The position numbers were made by a program, and so were the translations under genes. Shown in pieces: positions 11,631 through 23,316 of a DNA stretch of 64,000 bases. The stretch covers positions 10,064,565 through 10,128,564 of the forward strand of contig JAKZAN010000001.1 of NCBI GenBank assembly GCA_023053545.1, in the 5' to 3' direction. Source of the stretch: Lepidurus packardi (lineage: Eukaryota; Arthropoda; Branchiopoda; Notostraca; Triopsidae). The notes below the pieces were generated by a model. The model was not told where the DNA came from. It ran no database searches and worked only from the letters and a program-made list of their open reading frames with translations. Numbering within the stretch: position 1 is the first letter of the stretch; each line of letters starts with the position of its first letter.

Positions 11631-12787
11631 GTTTGCCTACTGGAAGTTGGTTCAAAACTAAGCTTCGACGCAAGAAAACTTGACGCGTTTTTTCTCTTGA
11701 CATCCCCTATTGCTATGTTACATGAGAAGTACGTTATACAGAAGTTCGGAAGCAGTTGCCGCTCCAGTCCCCCGACTAAAGCTACATTCGAACTTTGGTT
11801 AGTACCTCAATCGACTTCGTTCCAGTAGAGAATCAGTAACACAGAAACGAGTTGACCGTTGGAAAAATGGGCTTTGTTCCTTGGCTACACGAGTTTCTCT
11901 TACAAACGGTTCGGTTACTGCAAAACCGTAAGAAGTCATTTATCTCTTTAGCACGAAAAGTACTTTGGTACAAATTACATCCTCATAAGTTTTGCCTTTA
12001 ATAAACTAACGCATTGCGAAGAGGAAAGATGTAAGACCGCAGAACGTGCATTCCATTTGCACCCTAGTGTGGCAAGCTTTCGTCTTTCGTCGTTAACTCC
12101 GTAATACGGACCTAATGTGGAAATACGTATACGTAGTCCATAATAGCAAACTTCGGGTCCTTAGGTTTATAGATTAACTGAGTTTTGAAGTACAGTAGGT
12201 GTCGCTTATTTTGATCACATTTGGCCAGTGTATTTTGAATCTATTAAGCGGCCATTCAATAACCAGAAATACAGTTGTAAGTACACTGAAACCTCTTAAG
12301 ACGAGCATAATTCGTTCCGGAGACGTTCTCGCAATCCGAAACACTTGTTTTTTGCGATGCGAATCCCCCCATAAGAAATAATATAAATTCAGAACGTATT
12401 AAGAACAAAATTACAGTTTATTATTTAAAATATTCACTTGTTTTAGTTTGCCTACAATTCAGACTTTAAAGTTTTTGTAACGATTTTTCAACATGATATA
12501 AGTGTCTACAAACAGAATTGTCACCACCTGCAAGCACACTATACTCATGAGCACCTTCTCTCGACTCTCAACTTTTAGAACAAGGAAAAAGTGAAACCCT
12601 TTCCCCAATACGAACAGAAAGTTTCCCCTTGACAGCAGTTTTCCCCGCTTTCTTACTCTTCCTCACCCAAAATTGATTCTAATTTCCAAAAATATGATTA
12701 TAGTAAAGAAAAAGGTAAAGTATTGTACCATTCTGAAACGAGTATTTGCTGTTTGATTCTACAAAGAGGCTGATTCTAATAACCAGC
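11631..12787. other. No gene seen in right arm
   Basis: Mirror of the stretch left of the zinc-knuckle gene. Nothing is recognisable. Confidence 0.5.
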
Positions 12788-12915
12788 CAGGGGCGGACGG
12801 CCTATGGGGCATTGGGGCAGGTGCCCCATGCGCCGGCTCAAATACCATCTTATTACTCAGCGGCGCCGGCAGGTAGAAAATCGCCATGGCCCGCGGTAGA
12901 ACCAGTCCGCCCCTG
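12788..12915. mobile_element. hAT-type MITE, mirror copy
   Basis: Mirror of 471-598, flanked by the 8-bp duplication TAACCAGC at 12780-12787 and 12916-12923. The insertion predates the inverted duplication. Confidence 0.88.
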
Positions 12916-13385
12916 TAACCAGCGATCACAATACCTGTGCAACTTTTTTTCTAACCAGCACAGACTTTTCTAATTTTAGTTTCATCTGTATTGGCACTGG
13001 CAGGTTTACATTTTGTGTTATTTATAATTACGTCAAATTTCAAGATCTCGAGTTGTCTCGTCCGTTGTCCTATTAGGGGCTTCGCGTCTAAGGCAAACAT
13101 AGGTGTAGGATACATTTCGGACTAGGGACGACAACACATGCGAAGAGAAAATACCTTTAAAAATGTTCACGTAGTAAAGAATGGTAAGGAAAGTCAGGGT
13201 AGGTTCTTCACTGTCTAAAACAGGGAAACGATGTACACGAAGCATGTAAAGACGGAGAGCGAGTTCGAAGCCCTTCCCACGACTCCTCCACCCTTTCTTT
13301 TCATCTTTATTTATTTCACCCTTCTTTTCCTCTGCTGTGAGTCTGGCAGTATACAGTATTCTACCATGTATGGCCTTCGCTCCCC

Positions 13386-14219
13386 TTCCCACGAAACGCT
13401 CTTGTTGGGCTAGGGACGTGCCCCACAGAACGGAATAAATTGGCGAAAAAAGATAAGCGCAGAACCAAAAGAAAAGTGTAGCAGCAAAAGTAGACTTCCA
13501 TTTGGCAGCGAATAAGTACGAAACATTGTCTGTATTGTCTTCTACTACAACTCGCAATATATAAAACATAAATGTAAGAGAATGAAACACAGACACACAC
13601 ATGAAAAAAATATGCTCCTAAAAGGCGTCCAGGAAACAAATTGGAACTTGATACGATTACCTGCTCGAAAAAAAAACAGTTACAAATCTTTTCAAATTAC
13701 AGTAAATGAGTAATAGATGAAAATTTGTCAAGTTCTGTCATGGCCTTCACTTATAGCACTGTCACTAAAACATGAAAGTGAAGGGAACCAGGGTTGCCAG
13801 ATTTTTTCTGAGTCAGCAAACCAAAGTAACTTGAAAAACAAACCAAAATAAACCACCGGCCTTCCAAAACAAACCAAAAACAAACCATTTTTTAAAAAAG
13901 TGTTTAAAATTCGAATTTCTAAAGCAATTACTTCACTAAGTTGTGGAAAACTTCTGCGATACCACTGCGACCTATTTTCCTATTAAATTAATGTCGGAAA
14001 AATCGTCAGGATTAAAGATATACTCATCATTAAGCAAAATAGAATACAAACCCCAACTAAATAATACAACATTTGATTAAGTTACTTTATTATCACAACG
14101 AGATCATTATATTTTGGGAATTGAAACCCATGCAAATTTGCTCCTGGCATGTGTGCACCGCAATTAAAATTGCACGTTAAAGAGATTCATTTTAGATTAT
14201 ATCACAAGTGAGGGCTTTT
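13386..14219. other. Single-copy flank up to the scaffold gap, no gene seen
   Basis: No recognisable gene. At 13789-13800 is CAGGGTTGCCAG, a common hAT-type end, followed by a run of short CAAACC/AAACCA units to about 13890. A 189-codon open frame at 13033-13602 on the minus strand crosses the arm edge but resembles nothing known. Confidence 0.4.
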
Positions 14220-14319
14220 NNNNNNNNNNNNNNNNNNNNNNNNNNNNNNNNNNNNNNNNNNNNNNNNNNNNNNNNNNNNNNNNNNNNNNNNNNNNNNNNN
14301 NNNNNNNNNNNNNNNNNNN
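14220..14319. other. Assembly gap (100 N)
   Basis: Exactly 100 N, a conventional gap of unknown size. Order and orientation across it rest on scaffolding. Confidence 0.99.
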
Positions 14320-14659
14320 TAAACTGTTCCCTGTTTTCAACTTTTGATATGTCTCCTAATGTGAAAATACGTTGAGAAATGCATGGTGGTCCTTACTAAT
14401 ATTAACTATGGTTTCTTTTCATTAAAATATAGTGTAGTTATGTAATTCGAATACTTACAGAGGATTCATTCATTTCTAAACACCAAAATTCAGTTGGGCG
14501 TTGTTTGGGTGCGATGCTTTTGGCTTTTAAACCGCGTGGAGACGCTTAAAAAAGCCAAAGCACGCTTCCCATAAGCTCACGTGACTCAAACGATTCACGT
14601 GAGTTGGTTCACGGAGCGTAAAGTGACGTCATGTCCAGCAAATCGTTGCGATGCCGGGG

Positions 14660-14833
14660 CTCAACCGTGGTCTAAAAATTCGATTTTACCGTTACCGCGC
14701 GGTACTTTCAAAGGCTTGCGGTAATGCGGTATATGCGGTAAAATTAAAATTAGCGCGATAGAATACTGCGGTAAAGTATTCTACCGCGGTAATTACCGCG
14801 GTAAAGTGAGTAGCGCGGTATATCAACCCTGGT
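14660..14833. repeat. Short TACCGCGG-rich repeat inserted in a hAT transposase remnant
   Basis: Repeated TACCGCGGTA and GCGGTA words, many self-complementary, between TCAACCGTGG and TCAACCCTGG. The transposase reading at 14834 onward stops abruptly at its edge, which fits an insertion or a deletion join. Confidence 0.5.
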
Positions 14834-15460
14834 ACTAACGTACGTTTCGAGTTCCCCAAATAAGGAAAAGCTATCAACCGTCTCCCTCTGAAACGCTAAA
14901 TTAAAACTTTCGACTTCCAAGAGAATTGGCTTTAAAAAGATGAAAAAAAGCTTGTTTGTTTCGTCATTATACACGTCACGAAGGAGGCTTGCAGTATAAC
15001 AGCGTTCTTTAATTGACACAGAGTTGAAGAAGGCTGCTAAACTGTCCCACTGGTCCAATATTCTAGTTATGCAACGAGAAACGGACAGCCAACGTGTTGC
15101 GGAAGGGGAAACAAACGTTAGAGGTGTACTACATTGCGATCCTTCCCCGGCTTGAATTACATCGTATATTTCTCTGTACAGGCTTCTACGCATTGGGCTA
15201 TTGCTAAACCAGTTGTAGGTTTCCCGAACCATAAAATCAACGTGTTTAGGAAAAACTAAACAAGCTTTGGAGGAAGCTAAGTGAAGCGAGTGACAAATAC
15301 ATTTAACTAATATTAACCCTGGTACGCTGTCGCGAAGTTTGGTGTAGAGAGAATTGTTAACACCACACATTGCACTAGCACCATCAGTGCCAATACCAAT
15401 CAGATTTGCAAGGGGGAGCTTTCTCTCAGCCAAGAAGCCGACAACTGCCGTGTATAAATA
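14834..15460 (-). pseudogene. hAT transposase fragment (DUF4371/ZMYM-like class)
   Basis: The minus-strand frame reads GIGTDGASAMCG, then CICHSLHLASSKAC, SATRWLSVSRC and DQWDSLAAFF. These are hallmarks of the RNase-H-like core of hAT transposases of the DUF4371 type, where GTDGA carries a catalytic Asp. Only about 200 residues remain. The N-terminal zinc finger and the C-terminal dimerisation region are absent, and the 3' side is cut by the TACCGCGG repeat. A remnant of a cut-and-paste transposon. Confidence 0.8.
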
Positions 15461-15756
15461 TACTCCATATTCTCCAACCCCATATACTATAAAATACCTC
15501 GTCGTGTTAAGAGAGTCGTGTTAAGAAAACGGTAAAAATCTGCTTTGAAAGAAATTGCGAGTGAGCTCTGTGAAATTTGCAACAAACTGCACGGAAGCGC
15601 AATAGCAATTGCTGACGAGTTGATGAGACGACGCTATTTATATGAAATTAAAAACAGTAGAACGTAGCAAGTGCTTGTCTTTCTTTGCGGATTAGCAAGC
15701 AATGTGAAGTGAAAGATATTACCGTAAGACTTTAATACCAAGATCCAGCATAATCA
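15461..15756. other. No gene seen
   Basis: Non-coding AT-rich sequence between the hAT remnant and a dispersed repeat. Confidence 0.5.
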
Positions 15757-16053
15757 TTTCCGGGAGAAAACTTTCAAAATCGCGCAATGCTAGTCGAATC
15801 TTACGTCAGCCCCAAACTCCCTCGAGAGAAAGGTCACCAGTCCCCCGTTTTGTGAATGTTTTGTTCTCTTTTCGAACCCTTCTTGTAGTAGATTTGGAAT
15901 GCCGACTTCTGGGGTAGGATGGGCAAGTCTGTGAATCCATCCCTCCTATGTTCCTTGTTACCCCCACATCCTCTTGAGACCGAGAAAATCGTCTTAATCC
16001 CTTTACATTGGAAGATACCCCCAGTTACCATACTGTGTAAACCTTTATACTGT
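15757..16053 (+). repeat. Dispersed ~296-bp repeat, copy 1
   Basis: It matches 42070-42365 in the same orientation with only a handful of differences, from TTCCGGGAGAAAA to CTTTATACTGT. No coding capacity, no obvious terminal repeats. Family unknown. Confidence 0.95.
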
Positions 16054-16953
16054 AATATAAACACTAACCTTTATAATCCTGATGCTTTGATTCCTGTAGG
16101 TGAACGCACTGCGATTTCGTCTCTAGCGTTCTAAATGACCTCGGAAGAAAAGATAAACTTCGTAAGGAACTCACTTTCCTTTCATTTGACTATAAATCTA
16201 TAAAGTTTCACCCTCGCTACGCCACATTAATCAGTAATTAAGACAAACACTTCAGCGCGAAGCTTCAAGCTCTTCAATTGTAAAAAACACCCTAATCAAA
16301 CTCGTGATCTATTACTGATTCAGCCGCCATATCGGCACTAGAACTTCGAATCTCGCGCCCAACATACCTTGAGAGCAGTTCACAAAGCGCCAGACTGCGA
16401 GTCGTCTGGCAGCGGTTCCCGAAGTCGTAGAATCCGCACCTACCCTGTATGCTTTAACAAGGGATCCGCGCCTCCCTTGGGAACCGGTCCGCTGGTTACG
16501 GAATGCGGTCTATTACCTCTATGTAAATAAAAGCGGCAAGAATACATTGCGAACGGAGTTTGCTTTTCTATATAAAAATCTTCATCACGTAAAAGCGAGA
16601 AAAAGTCGCCAAATACATCGCCAATCGCCAAGTGCCTTCAAATGCACGCCAAACTATGCTCCCAAGTCGCCAAAGTTGTCGAGAAATCGCCGTATCTGGC
16701 AACACTGGTTGTGTTTGTGTTCTGACTGTATTAGTCCCGCCACTACACTGCATTACGTAACTGTATGAGTTAACCAACTCACCACATCCACCTTAAAGAA
16801 AAATAGAGTTGCTAACTTCTCGTCATAATGGCGACTTAGAGGGCTTTCTCCAGCAATAACTTGCATATGAATTTTAAATGATCTAAGAGATTCGAATCTG
16901 TCATGTCATGTTTCCGTCCACGAGATGGCGTAACGAACCCGGAGTGTCGGAGT
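16054..16953. other. No gene seen; one hAT-like end motif
   Basis: At 16696-16707 is CTGGCAACACTG, an inverted match (11 of 12) to the motif at 13789-13800, but the 8-bp flanks of the two do not match. No gene recognised. Confidence 0.4.
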
Positions 16954-17367
16954 TAACAGGTTCTCCAGTTTCGGAACTCGGAGATAAAATTGACACTAGT
17001 GTGTATTATTGTTGCAAAACGTTCTCCGGAAAAAGAATGACAAATGGGTGTAACTCGAGTTGAAAATTGTTGTTGGATTGGAAATGAATTAGTTTAGGTT
17101 AGGTTAGGATAGGTTAGGTTAGCTTAGGTTAGAGGTTAGGTTAGGTTAGGTTAGATTAGGTTAGGTTAGATTAGGTTAGGTTAGATTAGGTTAGGTTAGG
17201 TTAACGATTCTCATCAACGAAAGTTGATGAGAAACGTTAAAACTTGCACTTTCACTCCACCAGCTGAAAAAAATAAAAATTCATTGTTAGACAGTGACAC
17301 ACTAGTGTAAATTTTTAACTCCGGGATACATTACGTACGTTGGTAACTAAATCCGGAGAACGTGTTG
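16954..17367 (+). mobile_element. MITE with TTAGG-like core, copy 1
   Basis: The ends are imperfect inverted repeats of about 60 bp, from TAACAGGTTCTCC at the left to GGAGAACGTGTTG at the right, with an inner ACACTAGTGT block. Flanks are a perfect 8-bp duplication, GTCGGAGT, at 16946-16953 and 17368-17375. The core holds an imperfect TTAGG tandem and an adjacent hairpin (TCTCATCAAC). A second copy in reverse orientation lies at 36874-37217. The 8-bp duplication fits hAT. Confidence 0.88.
17093..17203 (+). repeat. Imperfect (TTAGG)n run inside the MITE
   Basis: About 20 units of TTAGG with interspersed variants such as TTAGATTAGG. The unit is the common arthropod telomere repeat. Its location inside a MITE makes it an interstitial array, not a chromosome end. 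Confidence 0.9.
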
Positions 17368-17548
17368 GTCGGAGTACGTCTTTGGTTGGTTCTCGAACCC
17401 GCTTCCTTCTGGTTGTTATCAACAGCATCAACGGTAGAGGGTTGGACGAATATGCGATATGTTGACGCCCTCTTTGCCGGTGTCTGGGTGACATTTGATT
17501 AATATGGCGGCAAAACAACTCCTGTATAACACCTATAAATCGGCCTAC

Positions 17549-18895
17549 TATTGCCCTTATTTCTGAGCAATGCGGACACAGACTTGAAGAACAGATTCAT
17601 CTCTTTGAGGGCATCAAGCCACTATTTACTAACAAGGTATATGCTTCATTATCCAGTGTGATATTTTTACTAATATTTGCTTTATTAGCCCATGCTTCTT
17701 ACTTTCAAAAAGCGTTCGAAAATGATCATGTCCCAATTGTGCAAATGTCTACCGAAGAAGGAGTAGTGGAAGTTAAGACAGAGGTAAGGGCGGATTATTT
17801 ATTTGTTTTCTGGTGTTCAATTTCGATTGTCTAGGCTTGTGAGCGTTGATTGCTAGCTCATCTTGTGGAAGGCAAGATGCGTAGCTAGAAGGTAGAAGGC
17901 GTCTTGAACCGTCTAAACGTAGGCGAACCCAGGCGAAGAGATAACGTTGTTCGACCAGTTTGCATTCCGGATTCGCAGAAGAAAGCAGCTCAAGCTGAGA
18001 AGGAGAAAACTAAAAGGACGGAACGAGCTATCGAATTGGAACAAGGGGACGACCACATTTTGTGGATTACAGAAAGAATTATGACCTGCCATACGACTTC
18101 AAATACGACAAAATTCCAGAATTCTGATAAAACAAAAACGTTGCCGACTACATTGATCCGGATCTTATTGTGGTTAGTTTATCGTTTTATCTTCGGCCGG
18201 TTTTTTTTACTTTTTTCCTTTTTTTCAGAAATTTTAGCACTTGGAGAAAGAGAAAGAACTGCGAGCTGAAGTTTGACGAACCCAGTGATGAAGAGACAAA
18301 GGAAGTCCATCAACTCGCCAAGCAAATTCGAGACAAGGCTAAAACTATGTCTGTTGAAGCTCGTCTGGGAAAGAGTGGAGGCAAACCTGTCATGCCAAGG
18401 GCTGGTAGGAAGCGAGAGCTCTCCGTTAGCCGATGAGGGAAGAAATGGAGAACTTGGGAATGGATTTGGCTGGCACAGAGAAGGTATTTTTTGTATAGAT
18501 ATTTTTATAACTGAACACGGTTTTTAACCAACTTTATGCTTTAGTAGGCCCATTTCAATCAGTCTCGTTCGATTTCAATTTCGCGTAAGCCAATCAAGCA
18601 AGCTCGCATGGATGAAGAAGGCCGTGTACGTCTAGCTCTTCTCGCGTTACTCCACGTGACCAGAGTAGAGTCAAGAACCCAGAAGTAATTACTAAATTGG
18701 GTTTATTTTAGTTGATTGTAGTTACTTAATGTTTAGTGTTACTTGTAGATGAAGAACAAGTTGAAGCTCGTTGGACGCAAGGCCGCATGGGCAAAGCTGG
18801 TGAAGCTGACAGACATATTTCGGTTAAACTGCCCAAGCGTTTGTTCTCCGGAGAGAGCGGCATTGTCAAAACGGACAGGCTTTAAGCAGGCTAAC
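17549..18895 (+). pseudogene. GTPBP4: Intron-containing pseudogene of nucleolar GTP-binding protein 1 (NOG1)
   Basis: Decayed exons follow the C-terminal half of NOG1, a GTPase of 60S ribosome assembly, in order. 17549-17636 gives EQCGHRLEEQIHLFEGIKPL. 17689-17783 gives FENDHVPIVQMSTEEGVVEV. 17835-18172 gives RAIELEQGDDHIL and DLPYDFKYDKIPE. 18229-18483 gives EVHQLAKQIRDKAK. 18548-18684 gives NQSRSISISRK. 18749-18895 gives MGKAGEADRH and KLPKRLFSG. Introns of 50-60 bp persist between them, so it is not a retrocopy. Premature stops lie near 17845, 17880 and 18126-18131, several frame changes occur, and part of the GTPase domain is deleted. The N-terminal half is absent. Confidence 0.92.
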
Positions 18896-19380
18896 TGGAC
18901 CCTGTTTCATACTATTATATGTCGGCTTTGGCCAGGTCGTTCTTCTTAGCCTGTGTTGAAACGAAAATTCGAACTGGGTAGTTTCGACATCATTTGTGGC
19001 CCTTGAAATGAAATCTGGAAGGACTTGCGAAGAGAATATAAGTTTGCCTTGTAATAAACTTTGAAATGACTTTTTACTCATTTAGTATTGCTGATTTTGA
19101 GATGTTTTTGACTTTCCTTCAGTTCCAAATGAGATGTTTTGCTCCCTCACCCCGTAATACGTACTTGCGTATTTGTTGTACCCATAGAGCGCTCCCCGTA
19201 ATACGTACTTGCTAATTAGAATAGACGAAATAACAATGGCTGAACCTTACAAATTGGATTTTCCGGATGCAAAGTCTACAAAACGTCTCTTAAAAGGTGC
19301 TCTCATCCATCCTATTCTTCAGAAGTAGCCCCTAATCACAACGCAGGGACCATCTTATTTTTACTCATACCCAAATCCTC
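18896..19380. other. No gene seen; short direct repeat
   Basis: The 17-mer CCCGTAATACGTACTTG occurs twice within 19155-19212. Nothing else is recognisable. Confidence 0.5.
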
Positions 19381-19640
19381 CACATTTAGTGCCGTGACCA
19401 GGATGAGCCGCACAGAAACGAAGTCCATTGATCGAGTGAAGATCAAATCCTCTCTACTTTCTCAATCCATCGTTAATACCTTCGAAACAATGAATAACCT
19501 TGAGCAAGAAGACGCCCCCACGAAACAAGAAGCCAGTGCTGATCTCCTGAGCTCCCTCGAAGAATACCTTCAAGACTTGAAAGCCCTTTATCAAGAAATC
19601 GAAGACAATATTACACTTGTGTGACCTCGAAGACGTCCTG
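19381..19640 (+). other. Possible LTR-element leader/gag fossil
   Basis: A short coiled-coil-like open frame at 19394-19624 follows a motif (TAGTGCCGTGACCAGGAT) like those just before gag in some LTR retrotransposons, possibly BEL/Pao type. It abuts a Ty3/Gypsy fossil but may come from a different element. Fragmentary and old. Confidence 0.3.
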
Positions 19641-19744
19641 AAAACTCATTTCGACGTCCTGAAAAAACTAAAGCAATCGTGGAATGGTCCCGACCAGTGA
19701 CCAGTGATGAATTGAATAGTTTCCTCGATCTTCATACTATCGTC

Positions 19745-21265
19745 GATTTGTGAAAGGTTTTGCTGACATTGCCAAGCCGCTATATAAACTAACCGAAAAG
19801 AATGTTCCCTTTGAGTGGTCCGTGTTATGTGAGGAAGCTTTTACAGATCCTAAACGGCTCCTTTCTTCAACTCCTGTACTCGCTTTTCCTGATCTGTCCA
19901 AAACACTTCTAGTGGACAGCAACGCCAGTAATATTGGGCTAGGAGCCGTGTTGTCACAAGAAATTGACGGTGTTGAACGGCCTATAGCATATGCAAGTCC
20001 ATGCTTGATGAGACCAGAGAGTCGTTACTGTGTAACGCGGAAGGAGCTCCAGGCAGTTAAATTTGCTGTAATGAAATTTAGCCACTATCTTCTGGGGAGA
20101 CCGGTTATGCTTCGGACGGATAACAGTGCCGTGGCCTGGATGAAAACTTGCAAAGAACCAACTGGACAGACTTTGCGATGGCTGAACTTGTTTGAATCGT
20201 ATCAGTTCACAATTGAGCATCGACCTGGACCAAAGCATGGGAATGCGGATGCACTCTCAAGAAGACCAATGTTCACAATGTGGACGTCATGAACGTGAGT
20301 GGACGAAGAAGACGATAATGCCACATGGACCACAAGGAAATGTCGTGTTAAATCATGTGGAATTGGCTAGTGACGGTAGCGTCGTAGTAGCCCAGGCAGA
20401 AGACGAGGAGATGAAAATTATCAAGAGATGGTTACAAGAACATTATAAACCGTGTCTGCAAGATATGAGTCAGTCGTTGCGCAGCGATTGGGCGCAAAGG
20501 AAAAATGTGAGTCTTCGTGGTGGCGGGCTTTACCGCGAATGGATTTCGAAAAACGGATCTCAGCGCCTGCCTCTTGTGCCTAAAGCGAAGCAAGAGGAAA
20601 TCTTCAGAAGTTACCACGGTGATAATTCTGGGTCTCATATGGGAAGTGAAAAAATCTTAGAAAAATTGCGATTGTATTGGCCCAAGATGCGGAACAATGT
20701 TGAAGGGTGGTGTAAAGGCTGCGTGACATGTGTGCAGCGAAATCCTCCATCCCAAAAGACTAGAGCGCCCTTGAACCCTGTGCAACCTAGATTTGCAAGT
20801 GACATTGTAGCTATGGATATACTGGGTCCTCTGCCTGAACAGTAGATCATTATCGCTATAGTTTGGTTGTCAGGGATTTGTTCACAAAGTGGGTGGAGGT
20901 ATATCCTATTCCAGATCAGGAAGCCAGTACTATCGCCACCAAGCTCTATGGGGAATACATGAACAGGTATGGAGTGCCGCTTCAGCTTCATCCTGAGCAA
21001 GGTAGAAGTTTTTGAATCAAGAACTGTGAGCGAAATCTGCCGGTTCCTCAAAATCAAGAAAACTAGAACTACTCCATACCATCCGGAGAGTGAGGGATTT
21101 ATTGAAAGGGCCAATAGGACGATTTTAGCAGGCCTCAGCAAACTCATCGACGAAGGTGATGAAACCTGGGATACTGTGTTGCCTAGTGTTTTACTTGAAG
21201 AGAATCCTTCCCCAAAGAGATTAAAGTTCCACAAGTCGTGGTTTTTATTAAAACCATCGGAATGA
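19745..21265 (+). mobile_element. Ty3/Gypsy LTR retrotransposon fossil, broken
   Basis: Parts in order: the end of the reverse transcriptase, RNase H, the zinc-binding N-terminus of the integrase, and part of the integrase core. The arrangement identifies Ty3/Gypsy. No LTRs, gag or protease were seen. It is truncated at both ends and carries at least two further breaks, so it is an old fossil. Confidence 0.88.
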
Positions 21266-23316
21266 TATCCTAACGTTTACCCAGCCAGCATACGAAATGT
21301 GGGCTGTCCAGTATCGATGGTTAATGTTATAATTTGTGTTTTGGTCGTTCAGTGTCTATAGTTCATTCTTATTGTTTTTTCAGACATAATTTTTCTGACG
21401 TGTTGTGACTTTACAGCTAAATTTGAGCAAATTTTAATTTTGACTTTTTCTTAAAGTCTTGTTGTTACCCATTTACGTGCAGTGCTTGCTAACAATACGA
21501 AATAATGAGACCCATAAAAGAGCAACGGCTGAAACGGTGTAAGTAGTACAGTAAAAAACTAATTCCGAAATCTACTTATTATAACTGGAGGGAGATGCAA
21601 AAGAATCAAACTTCTAATACTAGTATGAAAGCAAGTGTATTCGTAAAGTAACTTACAACAATTTCACTGTGCTCTCTTTCAATCAAGTCGTTTAGCAACC
21701 AGCGTTTCATAAACAAAAGCAAACGTGAAAAACAAAGTTATAGTACACTTGAAGTTAAACACGTCAACGAAAAAAAGATGTCTGAAAACCGGGATTGGGA
21801 TTGGATTGGTGGAGTGGCCGTTTTCGAAAAAGAACGGAAAGCTAGAACGTTTTGCAGCAAGATTTATAGCCACCGGAAGTAAGTTGCTCATCATAATATT
21901 AAAAATATATTTTGCAATACTAATTACTGTTCTTTTAGACGATGAGGGGAGGTTGGTGTTAAAAATATGAAGTAAATGTGACTTCTTAAATGAGGTGGGA
22001 GTCCTGCGTAGTCTTGGTTTAAGATCAACGGAGATGATTGTCACTTCATTAAATGTATTTCAATACAAAATCACAAGGGATAAGTCCACAAAAATGGTGA
22101 TATAAAATTATGGTTAGTTAAAAAAAACGTCAACTCAGTTCAATAGTTCAAAATACAGTTGCCCCGGAACGTTCGGTCGAAACCTTTTGTAAGCTTCGTC
22201 GACGTATAGATTTCGTGCTCCTTTTACGAAAGATTGCAAGGAGTCCAAGGTCGAAAAGATGACACCAAAGACACAAATGTTGTCTATAATAAAAAGGTCT
22301 ACGCTTAAAAAATCCTCAACAGTTGGACAAGGAAGCCAAAACTTTGATAGAACAGTTTTTTTCGAAAGAAGCGTCAGCAGCACATGGCAATTAATGTCTC
22401 TCCGGATTAGCGATCCTCATCTCCAGAATCGTGTGACAACAGTGAATTACAAAATGCACCAAGATCACCCTCCTGTGCAAGCCGGATCTCTACTCAATAA
22501 TCTTTCAAGAAACGTATTCGTGAACTGGTAACTGACTTGGATAATAAGAAAGACGACAGGTAAGTTTCATTGCCGTAATATTATTTCATAATAATTATAT
22601 TTCCACTTCTAAGACTTTACTGAAACTACTCAGTGGAACAGAGGACGAACTAGACAAATGTATCAGGAACAATTGTATTAAAACTGTGGCCTTCTTTACC
22701 ACAAATGTACTCTACAGTATGAGGAGCACGAAATGCTTGGCGCCGTGGTTACCGGATAAAAAAAACAAGGCAGAGTTTTGGGCCAAGATAAGCTGAAAGC
22801 ACTTATTGGTAGGAATAATTCAGATACTTAGAGCTGCTTTAATAGACTTTGATAAATTTTTGTTTTTAGGGATGGTCTCTAGTATGTTCCTGACGGTCCG
22901 TGACAGCGACATCGTGCGAGTTACTGGAGACAAGCGCAGAAATTAAAAAAAAGCTGCAACAAAGGAGAAGCAACAAAATGGAGGAACTGTTTAATAACTG
23001 GCAAAAACAATCCGTTTTTTATGCTTTCTGTTTGTGGGTCTTTTATTTAGCTTATAATTATTATATTGTAATATAATTAATGCTTAGCTGTAACCCCTGA
23101 TTCCTTTTGTACGAGGCGTTTGTTCTTCGGGGCACCACTGTATAATGTGAGAATATAAGTCCGCTCCGTCTTGGAGACTCCAACGCACTTTAGTGACTAT
23201 TTGGGGCGATACCCACGTGAGGTCGATTGTTGATTATGCCAGCGTTCATTGTAAAACGTTGGGGTGTTCCACTCTTTCCATAGGTTCCAGTTTCGTTCGG
23301 TTATAAAATGAAGTTC
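21266..23316. other. Unassigned stretch with exon-like fragments
   Basis: Several possible intron borders on the plus strand (for example GTAAGT near 22560 with an acceptor near 22615, and GTAGGAAT near 22808) suggest a decayed intron-containing gene at about 21765-22950. No frame is continuous and no family was recognised. Confidence 0.3.

Larger units (their letters stand above)
6937..13385 (-). repeat. Right arm of giant inverted repeat
   Basis: Reverse complement of 1-6449. Beyond 13385 the left partner lies outside the window, so the outer end of the repeat is unknown. Confidence 0.95.

Noticed and set aside
13033-13602. 189-codon minus-strand open frame across the outer edge of the right arm
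   Set aside because: No recognisable domain. Half lies in the arm and half in unique flank, so it probably arose by chance.
13789-16707. A single hAT element bounded by CAGGGTTGCCAG and CTGGCAACACTG around the transposase remnant
   Set aside because: The 8-bp flanks (AAGGGAAC and GTTGTGTT) do not match and a scaffold gap intervenes, so the two ends need not belong together.
17093-17203. TTAGG run as a chromosome end or fusion point
   Set aside because: It lies inside a MITE that has its own target duplication, with ordinary sequence on both sides.
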